Assembly (NCBI RefSeq): GCF_963678165.1
Contig: NZ_OY782755.1
Coordinates: 1,054,001-1,118,000, forward strand
DNA from: an uncultured Acetobacteroides sp.
GTDB lineage: Bacteria; Bacteroidota; Bacteroidia; Bacteroidales; ZOR0009
Direction of reading: 5' to 3'
DNA: 64,000 nucleotides
A program made the position numbers and the translations under genes. Positions within the stretch are counted from its first letter, which is position 1, and each line of letters starts with the position of its first letter. Shown piece after piece: positions 51,806-59,266 of this stretch. Under the pieces are notes generated by a model. That model saw only the letters and a program-made list of their open reading frames with translations. It ran no database searches and had not been told where the DNA came from.

Positions 51806-51899
51806 GCCCTTGCCCTGCTGCCAGCTCAACAACAATGTCCCCGAGCCCCGAATTTTTGCTAGCTTTGGCGCTAGTAACAAAACCGTAACCCCAACAAAA

Positions 51900-53156
51900 A
51901 TGGCCTACTCCCACATCGTATTCGATATCGATGGTACGCTGATTGATACCGAAACCGCCGCTCTCGCCTCCCTTCAGGACACCATCCTCGAATTGCAGCA
52001 TCGGAAGGTAGAAATCGAATCGCTGAGGTACACCTTTGGAATACCAAGCGAGGTTACCCTGCGCGAGCTAGGCTTCGAGGATATTACTGCGGGTTGCAGG
52101 GTTTGGAACGATAGCATGAAGAGGTACTTCCATACCATTAGCGTATTCGATGGAATTGCCAATCTCCTCAACGAGCTCAAGGCCCAGCGCTACCAGCTGG
52201 GAATTATCACCTCTAAAAATAGGAAGGAGTACAAGACCGACTTCCTGCCTTTTGCCCTAGCCAGCTACTTCGACATGGTAATCACCGTTGAGGATACCCC
52301 ACGTCCGAAGCCAGCTCCCGATCCTCTCCTTAGGTATATGGAACTAGCCGGCGCCAAGAGGGAGGAGGTGCTTTACATCGGCGACAGCATCTACGACATG
52401 CAGTGCGCCCTCGATGCAGGCGTCGACTTTGGACTTGCCCGCTGGGGATGCCACTCCGTAAGGCACATCTACGCCACCCACTACTTCAATTCGCCCCAGG
52501 ATATCTCCTATCTTTTAGGCAAGAATACCGATCCATTTGCCCAGATGCCCTGGCTGAGGTGGGCTATGGAACTGCAGTTTATCGCCCAGGCTGGGATTAC
52601 CTACTCTAAAGATACCTTTGATATCGAACGCTTCGAGCGGCTGCGCGAGATTGCCGCTGAGATCATGACCCTCAAGTCGGGCCTAACGATGGAGCACGTT
52701 AGGAGCGTCTTCTGCAACGAGGAGGGGTTTCAAACCCCTAAGCTCGATACCCGTGCTGCCATCTTTCAGGATGGTAAGATTCTGCTTGTGCGCGAAACCA
52801 ACGGCACCTGGTCGCTCCCCGGTGGCTGGGTAGATGTTAACCAAACGATAAAGGCCAACACGGTTAAGGAGGTGAAGGAGGAGGCCGGGCTCGACGTTGT
52901 TCCAGTTAGGCTTATCGCCGTTCAGGATCGCAACATGCACAACATCCCGCTGTACGCCTACGGCATTTGCAAGGCCTTTGTCCTATGCGAGGTGGTAGGC
53001 GGCGCCTTCGTCTCCAACAACGAAACCACCCATAGCGACTACTTCGCCTTAGGCGAGCTGCCACCCTTGGCGCTCGAAAAGAACACCGAAGCGCAGGTAA
53101 AGCTCTGCTTCGACGCCTACCACTCCGGCCCCAGCTGGCAGGTCGTTTTCGACTAA
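51900..53156 (+). CDS. HAD phosphatase fused to a NUDIX hydrolase
   Basis: 418-residue two-domain protein from MAYSHIVFDIDGTLIDTE (51900). Residues 1-210 are a HAD hydrolase of the phosphoglycolate/beta-phosphoglucomutase type (FDIDGTLID nucleophile loop, ITSKNRKEY, KPAPDPLL, YIGDSIYDMQCA). Residues about 220-290 form an N-terminal NUDIX accessory region as in ADP-ribose hydrolases, and 290-418 the NUDIX domain. The NUDIX box GGWVDVNQTIKANTVKEVKEE differs from consensus: Gln in place of the first Glu and Lys in place of Arg, while the metal-binding KEE end is kept. Perhaps a housecleaning enzyme that removes two phosphate linkages in sequence. Substrate unknown. Confidence 0.85.
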   Translation: MAYSHIVFDIDGTLIDTETAALASLQDTILELQHRKVEIESLRYTFGIPSEVTLRELGFEDITAGCRVWNDSMKRYFHTISVFDGIANLLNELKAQRYQLGIITSKNRKEYKTDFLPFALASYFDMVITVEDTPRPKPAPDPLLRYMELAGAKREEVLYIGDSIYDMQCALDAGVDFGLARWGCHSVRHIYATHYFNSPQDISYLLGKNTDPFAQMPWLRWAMELQFIAQAGITYSKDTFDIERFERLREIAAEIMTLKSGLTMEHVRSVFCNEEGFQTPKLDTRAAIFQDGKILLVRETNGTWSLPGGWVDVNQTIKANTVKEVKEEAGLDVVPVRLIAVQDRNMHNIPLYAYGICKAFVLCEVVGGAFVSNNETTHSDYFALGELPPLALEKNTEAQVKLCFDAYHSGPSWQVVFD

Positions 53157-53295
53157 TGTTCATTGGCTTTTTGGGGAGGAGTATAGGGGGAAATTTCGGC
53201 ATCGAGCGAAACCGAAGTCCTATGACAGTAGTTGATTCATTATTTGGTTTAGTGGTACTATCTTTCTTGATAAACATTTAGCCCTCAACCAAAGC

Positions 53296-53331
53296 AATAA
53301 AGGTCGAAGTCCCAGACTTCGACCTTTATTG
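53296..53331. terminator. Bidirectional terminator
   Basis: 16-bp perfect arms AATAAAGGTCGAAGTC / GACTTCGACCTTTATT around CCA between the HAD-NUDIX gene and the convergent lipoprotein gene. Confidence 0.9.
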
Positions 53332-53341
53332 GACTACCAAC

Positions 53342-53617
53342 TTATTTTTCTGTATTTGTTCGTACGATATTCACCACCCGTTCTTGGGTCGAGTCGGCCT
53401 TAATGCTGGTTACCTCGCCCTTGCAGTTCGTAAAGTACACCCAGTGCCCCTGGTCGTAGAAGCGGTAAACCTTGCAGCCATCGTGCTCGAAGAGGTAGCT
53501 AACCTCGTAAGTTTTGTTGTTGGCCGGAGGCGTTTCGGTAATTGGGCGTTGAATTGTGCACGAGTGGAGCAAAAGAGCTCCAACGATTGTTGCCGAAAAA
53601 ACTAGTGTCCTTTTCAT
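53342..53617 (-). CDS. DUF4884 family lipoprotein
   Basis: 91-residue lipoprotein: signal peptide MKRTLVFSATIVGALLLHSC with lipobox LLHSC. The conserved block YEVSYLFEHDGCKVYRFYD and WVYFTNCKGEVTSI follows; the two Cys (DGC and TNC) may form a disulphide. It matches the DUF4884 lipoproteins of Bacteroidota, function unknown. It is convergent with the HAD-NUDIX gene and downstream of the small HTH gene on the same strand (77 bp), with which it could share a transcript. Confidence 0.8.
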   Translation of the reverse strand: MKRTLVFSATIVGALLLHSCTIQRPITETPPANNKTYEVSYLFEHDGCKVYRFYDQGHWVYFTNCKGEVTSIKADSTQERVVNIVRTNTEK

Positions 53618-53694
53618 TGGTATAGTAGTTTGTTTGATAGATGTGTCGGAATAATAGTAGAGAACAGTACCCCTAGACTTCGCTCGGGGTACAC

Positions 53695-54096
53695 TTAATC
53701 AACCAAATGCTCGCCAGACGAAACCGAGGGGGCTACTTTCGCCGTCCCCTTCTTTAGGGCAATCCGCTCCTCCATCAGCCGCTGCAGCTCCTGCTGGTCG
53801 CTGTAGTCGAGCTGGTTCAGCAGGTGGTCGAAGTAGGGCTCATACTTGATGCGCAGCTGCTGGAGCGGCGTGTCCAGCTCCACCTGATCCTGGTAGGGCA
53901 CCCACTCTAGGATGTCATTGGGCGTGCAGCCCAGCTTCAGGCACAGCTGCTCCAAGTCCTCGAGCCGGAACCGCGAGTGGTTCATCACCACCAGCCGTTG
54001 GGCCGTAGAGTAGGTGTAGCCCTTTTCCACCAGAAACCGCGTAGGGCGATGCACCCCAAGCGCCCTGAAAACTCGTGAAAGGTTTATTCGTAGCAT
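53695..54096 (-). CDS. Small helix-turn-helix (Cro/C1-like) regulator, copy 2
   Basis: 133-residue DNA-binding protein, MLRINLSRVFRALGVHRPTR at the start. HTH region: RFLVEKGYTYSTAQRLVVMN then RLEDLEQLCLKLGCTPNDIL and EWVP. The tail TPLQQLRIKYEPYFDHLLNQ followed by DYSDQQELQRLMEERIALKK is shared with the copy at 24558 (same helices, about half identical). The recognition stretch (YSTAQRLVVMNHSRFR) differs between the two. Array F and a putative -7 box (54140) lie directly upstream. Downstream, a weak hairpin GTACCCC / GGGGTAC (53667-53692) follows the stop. Confidence 0.75.
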   Translation of the reverse strand: MLRINLSRVFRALGVHRPTRFLVEKGYTYSTAQRLVVMNHSRFRLEDLEQLCLKLGCTPNDILEWVPYQDQVELDTPLQQLRIKYEPYFDHLLNQLDYSDQQELQRLMEERIALKKGTAKVAPSVSSGEHLVD

Positions 54097-54139
54097 AGTC
54101 GTAACTCTTAGAAAGGTTATACCTGTTAGGTTGTTAGGC

Positions 54140-54147
54140 CTAAGGTA
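54140..54147 (-). promoter_or_regulatory. Putative -7 box of HTH gene copy 2
   Basis: Minus-strand TACCTTAG (TAnnTTnG) 44 bases before the start and 43 bp downstream of array F. No good -33 box is seen. Confidence 0.35.
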
Positions 54148-54189
54148 GCGTTTTTTTGATTCCTAATTTCTACTGATGTAAAGATTGAT

Positions 54190-54525
54190 GCAGATTCTCG
54201 ATAAATGTTTGCATGTACGTGTAAGGAGTATGCAGGTACTCACGAAATGTTTGTTGATGCTACTTTCCTGTTTGCAGGTACTCACGAGGTGTTTGTTGGT
54301 ACTCCTTTCCTGTTTGTTGATACTCGCGAGATGTTTGTTGGTACTCCGTTCTTGTTTGCGGATACTCACGAGGTGTTTGTTGATACTCTTTTCCTGTTTG
54401 TTGATACTCGCGAAATGTTTGTTGGTACTCCTTTCCTGTTTGTGGATGCTCGCGAGATGTTTGTTGATACTCCTTTCCTGTTTGCAGGTACTCTTGAAGT
54501 ATTTGTTGGTACTCGCTATCCCGCC
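54190..54525. repeat. Array F: sixteen units of exactly 21 bp upstream of an HTH gene
   Basis: Units start with GTTG, GCAG or similar and share GGTACTC/GATACTC at positions 4-10 and end in GTTT. Two forms alternate strictly: GATACTCGCGAGATGTTT (with the palindrome CTCGCGAG) and GGTACTCCTTTCCTGTTT, giving a 42-bp super-period. No indel breaks the phase over 336 bp. It lies between the small HTH gene (start 54096, other side) and the end of the DMT transporter gene. Frames in both directions are open (for example heptads EYQQTGK leftward) but without gene-like starts. The rest of 54097-54668 shows nothing else. Confidence 0.87.
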
Positions 54526-54668
54526 GCATCTACTTGCAAGGTAGCTGAGCTCTCTGCTAGCAGCGGCGGATGTAGCGGCAATGCTGCTATCGTTAGGGCA
54601 ATCCGTAGGGTGTATGCTTGCTGCCGTAGCTGTAGATATTCGAAGTGCGGTGGTTGTTTGGTAGGCAT

Positions 54669-55607
54669 CTAGGGCACATCTGCCTCCTTGACTTTAGCGT
54701 TTGGCCTTGTGGCGCCGCTCTTTGGTTGCCGCTTTCCATCATCCTTCCGCCTCCCCAGCACCACCAGCAGCACCGAGGCAATTACTAGGCCGATACCCGC
54801 CAGCTGGTAGCCCGATATCGCCTCGCCAAACCAGCCGATGCCCACCAGCAGCGCCGTAAGCGGCTCCATCGAGCCCAGCACCGAGGCCGAGGTCGAGCCG
54901 ATCTCCTTCACGGCCAGCACCAGCGTCAGGTTCGATATGATGGTCGACACGATGGCCAGCAGCAGCAGGTTTACGCCCACCCGAGGGCTCGTTATGGGTA
55001 CAATGCCGCCGTTGGCAAGCGCAATAATTCCAAAAAAGATGGTAGAAACCAGTAGCACGTAAAGGGTAACGGTGCTTCCCCTTACCTCGCGCAGCCCCGT
55101 TTTGTTCAGCCCCACCACGTAGAACCCGTAGCAGAAGATGGTGATGAAGGAGTAAGCCACGCCGCGCAGGCTAAGGTTAGCCCCGGGGCTCCACGCCATC
55201 AGCGCCACCCCGCCCAGCGACAGCACAATGGCCACTGCAATGCCCAAGCTGGGTCGCTCGCCAAACAGCACGAAGAGGATCAGCGCTACCATCACCGGGT
55301 ACAGGAAGTTGATGGTGGTGGCTATCCCCGTGGGGATGTAGGCGTACGAAAGAATCAGGAACAGGGCCGTACCCCCGTAGCACCCCGCACCCAGCACTAC
55401 CAGCTCCAGCAGCTGCCGGAGGCTTACCCGAAACGATTCGCCCCGCAGCTTCAGGAAAAGCCCGTAGAGCAGCGTCGAAAGCAGGAAACGGTAGAAGAGC
55501 ACCGAGTAGGGCGTTTGCCCGCTGCCCATGGCGGTTACCGAGAAGAGGGGGAGCAGCCCAAACGTGGCCGACGATATGATGGCGTAGGCGATGCCTTTGC
55601 GTTGCAT
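54669..55607 (-). CDS. EamA/DMT family transporter
   Basis: Inner-membrane transporter of the drug/metabolite superfamily, 312 residues from MQRKGIAYAIISSATFGLLP; a Met four codons earlier (55619) is also possible. Ten membrane helices are arranged as two EamA repeats, the second beginning GVAYSFITIFCYGFYVVGLN. The signature end of EamA domains is seen in SMEPLTALLVGIGWFGEAIS. A basic cytoplasmic tail RRKDDGKRQPKSGATRP ends the protein. Members export amino acids or metabolites; the substrate is unknown. It stands alone, downstream side facing array F. Confidence 0.88.
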   Translation of the reverse strand: MQRKGIAYAIISSATFGLLPLFSVTAMGSGQTPYSVLFYRFLLSTLLYGLFLKLRGESFRVSLRQLLELVVLGAGCYGGTALFLILSYAYIPTGIATTINFLYPVMVALILFVLFGERPSLGIAVAIVLSLGGVALMAWSPGANLSLRGVAYSFITIFCYGFYVVGLNKTGLREVRGSTVTLYVLLVSTIFFGIIALANGGIVPITSPRVGVNLLLLAIVSTIISNLTLVLAVKEIGSTSASVLGSMEPLTALLVGIGWFGEAISGYQLAGIGLVIASVLLVVLGRRKDDGKRQPKSGATRPNAKVKEADVP

Positions 55608-55723
55608 TTTTTGCGGCAAAGATAGCCGTTTTATGGCGATAGCGCTCTTTGCCGTTGCTGTAAAAAAATCACCCGTTGCTGTAAAAAAAATAGACGATGT
55701 TGGCAGTAGCCCTTTGAGCCTCT

Positions 55724-55738
55724 TGGCTGAACGTTAGC
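55724..55738 (+). promoter_or_regulatory. Candidate sigma54 promoter of the export operon
   Basis: TGGC-TGAACGT-TAGC keeps the GG/GC spacing of -24/-12 promoters (consensus TGGC-N7-TTGC) with one mismatch, and lies 67 bases before the TolC start. A sigma54 activator gene stands at the other end of the cluster (62428), which makes this plausible. Confidence 0.35.
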
Positions 55739-55804
55739 GGTGTAGCGTTTTGGGCATACGGTTGGCATGAATGGGGTAAAACGAAACTACCGAATCAGTA
55801 AGCG

Positions 55805-57145
55805 ATGCAAACAATAAGAAGACTGGTTGTCTATTTAAGTATATCGATGGGGATAATTCCCTGCCAGGCGCAGGATGGCGCGTGGAGCCTAGAGCGTTGT
55901 GTGGGGTATGGGGTGGCACATAGCCCTGCCATGCAGCGCGAGGCGGCACAGGTGGGGATATACCGTCAGGATCTTAAGGAAGCGGTGGGGCGGCAGCTAC
56001 CTTCGGTTAGCGCCAGCACCTCAGCGGGGTGGACTTTTGGGCGCCTACCCGATCCTCGGACAAATGAGTATGTTAACGAGAGCCGAATCTTTGGAAACCG
56101 CATGAGCATTGGGGCCGATCTTATGCTTTTCTCCGGATTTAGTTTGGTAAATGGGAGCCGGCTAGCTAACGTCAACCGGTTGGCGGGCATGGAGCATCAT
56201 CTGCAGGTTGCCAACAACCAGGGGGTGGCTATAGCTACTGCTTACTACGATGCACTCTTCAGGAGCGGCATGGAGCAGCTTGCTCGCGAGCAGCAAGCGC
56301 AGAGCGGGCGAATGGTGCAGCAGCTGCTGCGCATGGCCGAGTTGGGCCTTAAGTCGCGGGCTGATGTTGCTGAGGCTAAAGCTAAGTGTGCTACCGATAG
56401 CTACAACCTTACCCTCAGCCATAACGAGCATCAGCTGGCACTCGTTACCCTAAAGCAGGCGATGTCTTTCCCCCAATCGGATACGCTCATCCTTCCTTCT
56501 GGTCAACCCGATAGCTTTGCCTATGCCCCTGTAGCGGTAGAGAACCTTTACAAGCAGGCTTACGCCTCGCAGCCCCGAGTAAAGGAATCGGAGTATCGGC
56601 TCCGCAGGTGCCTCTTGCAGGTTTATGTGGCAAAAGGGCGCTCGTTGCCAACCCTATCGGTGTCGGGTGGCTACTCTACATCCTACTCTAGAGACCTAGT
56701 TAAGGGTGGTGATGATGCCTACTCCCGCCAGCTGAAGGATTTGGCAAGCCACTATGTGGAGGTTAACCTGCGCATCCCTCTCTTTAATGGTCTAAAGTCT
56801 CGTGCGGATATACGGCGAAGCCAGTTAGAGCGTCAGATGGAAAAGGCCTCCTACGATGAGACCATGCAGCAGCTCTATGCCGAAGTTGCAAAGGCGGTGG
56901 CCGAATTTGAGGGGGCTCGCGAGGCGTTGGCGCAGGCACGCCTTCAGCAGGAGGCGCAGCTGCTGGCCTACCAAACCAACGAGCGCAAGTATGCCGATGG
57001 GCAAATTGGCATAATAGAGTTGCACAGCAGCGCCAATACCCTTCTCAAAGCAAAAGTCGAAGCGCTCAAGGCACAGGTGCTCTACGCCCTCAACGCGCGG
57101 GTGGTGGCTTACTTTGGAGGAAAACTTTTTGTGGAAAAGATGTAA
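55805..57145 (+). CDS. TolC family outer-membrane efflux protein
   Basis: Outer-membrane channel of a tripartite exporter, 446 residues, with signal peptide ending CQAQ (MQTIRRLVVYLSISMGIIPC). Two repeats of long periplasmic helices (YRQDLKEAVGRQLPSVSAS, LKSRADVAEAKAKCATDSYN, RADIRRSQLERQMEKASYDE) and beta segments for the barrel (TLSVSGGYSTSYSRD, YVEVNLRIPLFNGLKSRADI) match the OEP family. It is first of four genes in one direction: TolC-like, HlyD-like (21 bp gap), ATPase, permease. The set forms a MacAB-TolC type exporter. Confidence 0.92.
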   Translation: MQTIRRLVVYLSISMGIIPCQAQDGAWSLERCVGYGVAHSPAMQREAAQVGIYRQDLKEAVGRQLPSVSASTSAGWTFGRLPDPRTNEYVNESRIFGNRMSIGADLMLFSGFSLVNGSRLANVNRLAGMEHHLQVANNQGVAIATAYYDALFRSGMEQLAREQQAQSGRMVQQLLRMAELGLKSRADVAEAKAKCATDSYNLTLSHNEHQLALVTLKQAMSFPQSDTLILPSGQPDSFAYAPVAVENLYKQAYASQPRVKESEYRLRRCLLQVYVAKGRSLPTLSVSGGYSTSYSRDLVKGGDDAYSRQLKDLASHYVEVNLRIPLFNGLKSRADIRRSQLERQMEKASYDETMQQLYAEVAKAVAEFEGAREALAQARLQQEAQLLAYQTNERKYADGQIGIIELHSSANTLLKAKVEALKAQVLYALNARVVAYFGGKLFVEKM

Positions 57146-57166
57146 AGCAATAAAATCAACAGGATT

Positions 57167-58426
57167 ATGTCGATGGATAGGATTATTGAGAAGCAGTCGA
57201 AGTTAACTAAGCGAACGCTTGCCTATATAGGGTTAGGTATCGCCGTTGTTGGGCTTGTCGTGCTTTTTTTGGGGACCGACTATAGCGGAACATCGCGGGT
57301 CGAATCCGATAGGTTAACTGTGGACGTAGTTCAGCATGGGGTATTCAACGACTACGTTAGGCTGATGGGGCAGGTGCAGCCTATTACTACAATCCAGCTT
57401 AGCGCCATCGAAGGAGGTATGGTGCAAAGCCGGCAGGTGGAAGAGGGGGCTATGGTAAAGCAGGGAGATGCCATACTGCACCTGAGTAACCCTATGCTTA
57501 ACCTGAACATTCTAGAGAGCGAGGCGCAGCTGGCCGAAAAGTCAAACTTCCTTCGGAATACCCTAGTACAGATGGAGCAGGAGCGGCTTACGCTGAAGCG
57601 CGAGAAGTTGCAGCTCGATTTGGATATCGAGCGCAAGCACCGGAAGTATCAGCAGCTTTCGAAGCTATACGGAGAGCAGTTCGCCTCTAAGGAGGAGTAT
57701 CTACAGGCTAAGGAGGATTACGAGTATGCGGTAAAGAACCGCGAGCTGGTGGTGGAGCGTCAGCGGCAGGATTCGGCGTTTCGTGGCGTGCAGGTACATC
57801 AGATGGAGGAGAGCCTCTCCAACATGCGCCGTAACCTTGCCCTTATTCGTCAGCGAATGGATAACCTAGTGGTGAGGGCTCCGCTTACCGGGCAGCTTGG
57901 TTTGCTAGAGGCCGAGGTGGGGCAATCCATTGCAACCGGACAAAAGATTGGGCAAGTAAATGTGCTTACCGACTTCAAGATAGAGGCCAAGGTCGACGAG
58001 CACTACATCGATAGGGTGAAATCCGACCTGCAAGCTTCGCTGGAGAGCCAGGGTAAAACCTACAGGCTGCGGGTTCGGAAGGTATTTCCCGAGGTACGCT
58101 CAGGGCAATTTCGTGTAGAGCTGGTCTTTGTTGGGGCTCGACCCGAGAATCTTCGCACCGGACAGTCGTATCAGCTCGACGTGCAGCTGGGGCAACCCGC
58201 CGAGGCTACGCTTATTCCTCGTGGCGGCTTCTACGACCTTACTGGCGGACAGTGGATCTTTGTTGTCGATCCGAATGGGGCGGAGGCTACCCGTCGAAGC
58301 ATCCGTATTGGAAGGCAGAATGCCCAGTTCTACGAGGTGCTCGATGGATTGAGGCCTGGCGAGAGGGTTATTACATCCGGCTACGATCTGTTTGGAACCA
58401 GCCGCAGGCTGCTTATTAAGAAGTAA
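57167..58426 (+). CDS. HlyD/MacA-type periplasmic adaptor
   Basis: Membrane-fusion protein of 419 residues: one N-terminal membrane helix (LAYIGLGIAVVGLVVLFLG), then beta-barrel and lipoyl halves (GGMVQSRQVEEGAMVKQGDA and LVVRAPLTGQLGLLEAEVGQ) separated by a long alpha-hairpin coiled coil (residues about 120-220). C-terminal barrel and membrane-proximal domains follow (ATLIPRGGFYDLTGGQWIFV, GLRPGERVITSGYD). It links the inner-membrane ABC permease to the TolC-like protein. A start two codons later (57173) is possible. Confidence 0.92.
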   Translation: MSMDRIIEKQSKLTKRTLAYIGLGIAVVGLVVLFLGTDYSGTSRVESDRLTVDVVQHGVFNDYVRLMGQVQPITTIQLSAIEGGMVQSRQVEEGAMVKQGDAILHLSNPMLNLNILESEAQLAEKSNFLRNTLVQMEQERLTLKREKLQLDLDIERKHRKYQQLSKLYGEQFASKEEYLQAKEDYEYAVKNRELVVERQRQDSAFRGVQVHQMEESLSNMRRNLALIRQRMDNLVVRAPLTGQLGLLEAEVGQSIATGQKIGQVNVLTDFKIEAKVDEHYIDRVKSDLQASLESQGKTYRLRVRKVFPEVRSGQFRVELVFVGARPENLRTGQSYQLDVQLGQPAEATLIPRGGFYDLTGGQWIFVVDPNGAEATRRSIRIGRQNAQFYEVLDGLRPGERVITSGYDLFGTSRRLLIKK

Positions 58427-58547
58427 AAGAATCTTTTAAACGTAAAATGCCGAAGAGGGTGTGAAATGGTTGAGGATATGCCCATTTTTGTGGTGGTGCT
58501 TCCTTTTCTGCTTACCCAATTCTGCAAAATATAAACGAAGAGAAATC

Positions 58548-59240
58548 ATGATACACACGGAAAAACTATCCAAGGTATTCAGGGCGGCGGATGTTGAGAC
58601 GATGGCGCTGAAGGAGGTGTCGTTGTCCATAAAATCGGGAGAGTTTGTAGCCATTATGGGGCCATCGGGGTGCGGCAAGTCTACGCTGCTTAATATTCTA
58701 GGACTGCTGGATAGCCCAACATCGGGTAGCTACTCCTTTAACGAGACGGAGGTTTCGGCGCTAAAGGAGCGCGAGCGAACATCGTTCCGTAAGGGCAACA
58801 TCGGCTTTGTCTTTCAAAGCTTCAACCTCATCGACGAGCTGAATGTATACGAAAATGTAGAGCTGCCGCTGGTTTATCTTAGCCATAAGGCTTCCGAGCG
58901 GCGTAGGATGGTCGAGCAGGTGCTCGATCGTATGGCCATTGGCCATCGTGCGAAGCATTTCCCCAATCAGCTCTCGGGAGGCCAGCAGCAGCGCGTGGCC
59001 ATTGCCCGTGCCGTTGTTACCAATCCTTCCCTAATTCTTGCCGATGAGCCTACCGGTAACCTCGACTCGAAAAATGGGTTGGAGGTGATGCATCTGCTAA
59101 CCGAGCTGAACCGCGAGGGGACAACCATTGTAATGGTAACCCACTCCGACAGGGATGCCTCGTATGCGCATCGGGTAATCAACCTGCTGGATGGCGAGGT
59201 AATCATGCAGCACGAGCCCAAACCCTCCATGGCCCTATAG
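58548..59240 (+). CDS. MacB/LolD-type ABC transporter ATPase
   Basis: Cytosolic ATPase of the exporter, 230 residues from MIHTEKLSKVFRAADVETMA (58548); upstream in-frame codons encode an unrelated hydrophobic run. Motifs: Walker A GPSGCGKST, Q-loop VFQSFNLID, signature LSGGQQQRVAIAR, Walker B LILADEPTGNLDS, switch His MVTHSD. The LSGGQQQ and GNLD pattern is characteristic of the MacB/LolD/FtsE class. It pairs with the permease 26 bp downstream. Confidence 0.94.
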   Translation: MIHTEKLSKVFRAADVETMALKEVSLSIKSGEFVAIMGPSGCGKSTLLNILGLLDSPTSGSYSFNETEVSALKERERTSFRKGNIGFVFQSFNLIDELNVYENVELPLVYLSHKASERRRMVEQVLDRMAIGHRAKHFPNQLSGGQQQRVAIARAVVTNPSLILADEPTGNLDSKNGLEVMHLLTELNREGTTIVMVTHSDRDASYAHRVINLLDGEVIMQHEPKPSMAL

Positions 59241-59266
59241 TAGCTTCGTAAAATTGAGGATAAGCC

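Noticed and set aside
54205..54672. Rightward 155-codon frame through array F, and the leftward EYQQTGK heptad frame
   Set aside because: Several frames on both strands are open at once, as expected for a stop-free repeat; the tail after the array has no coding character.
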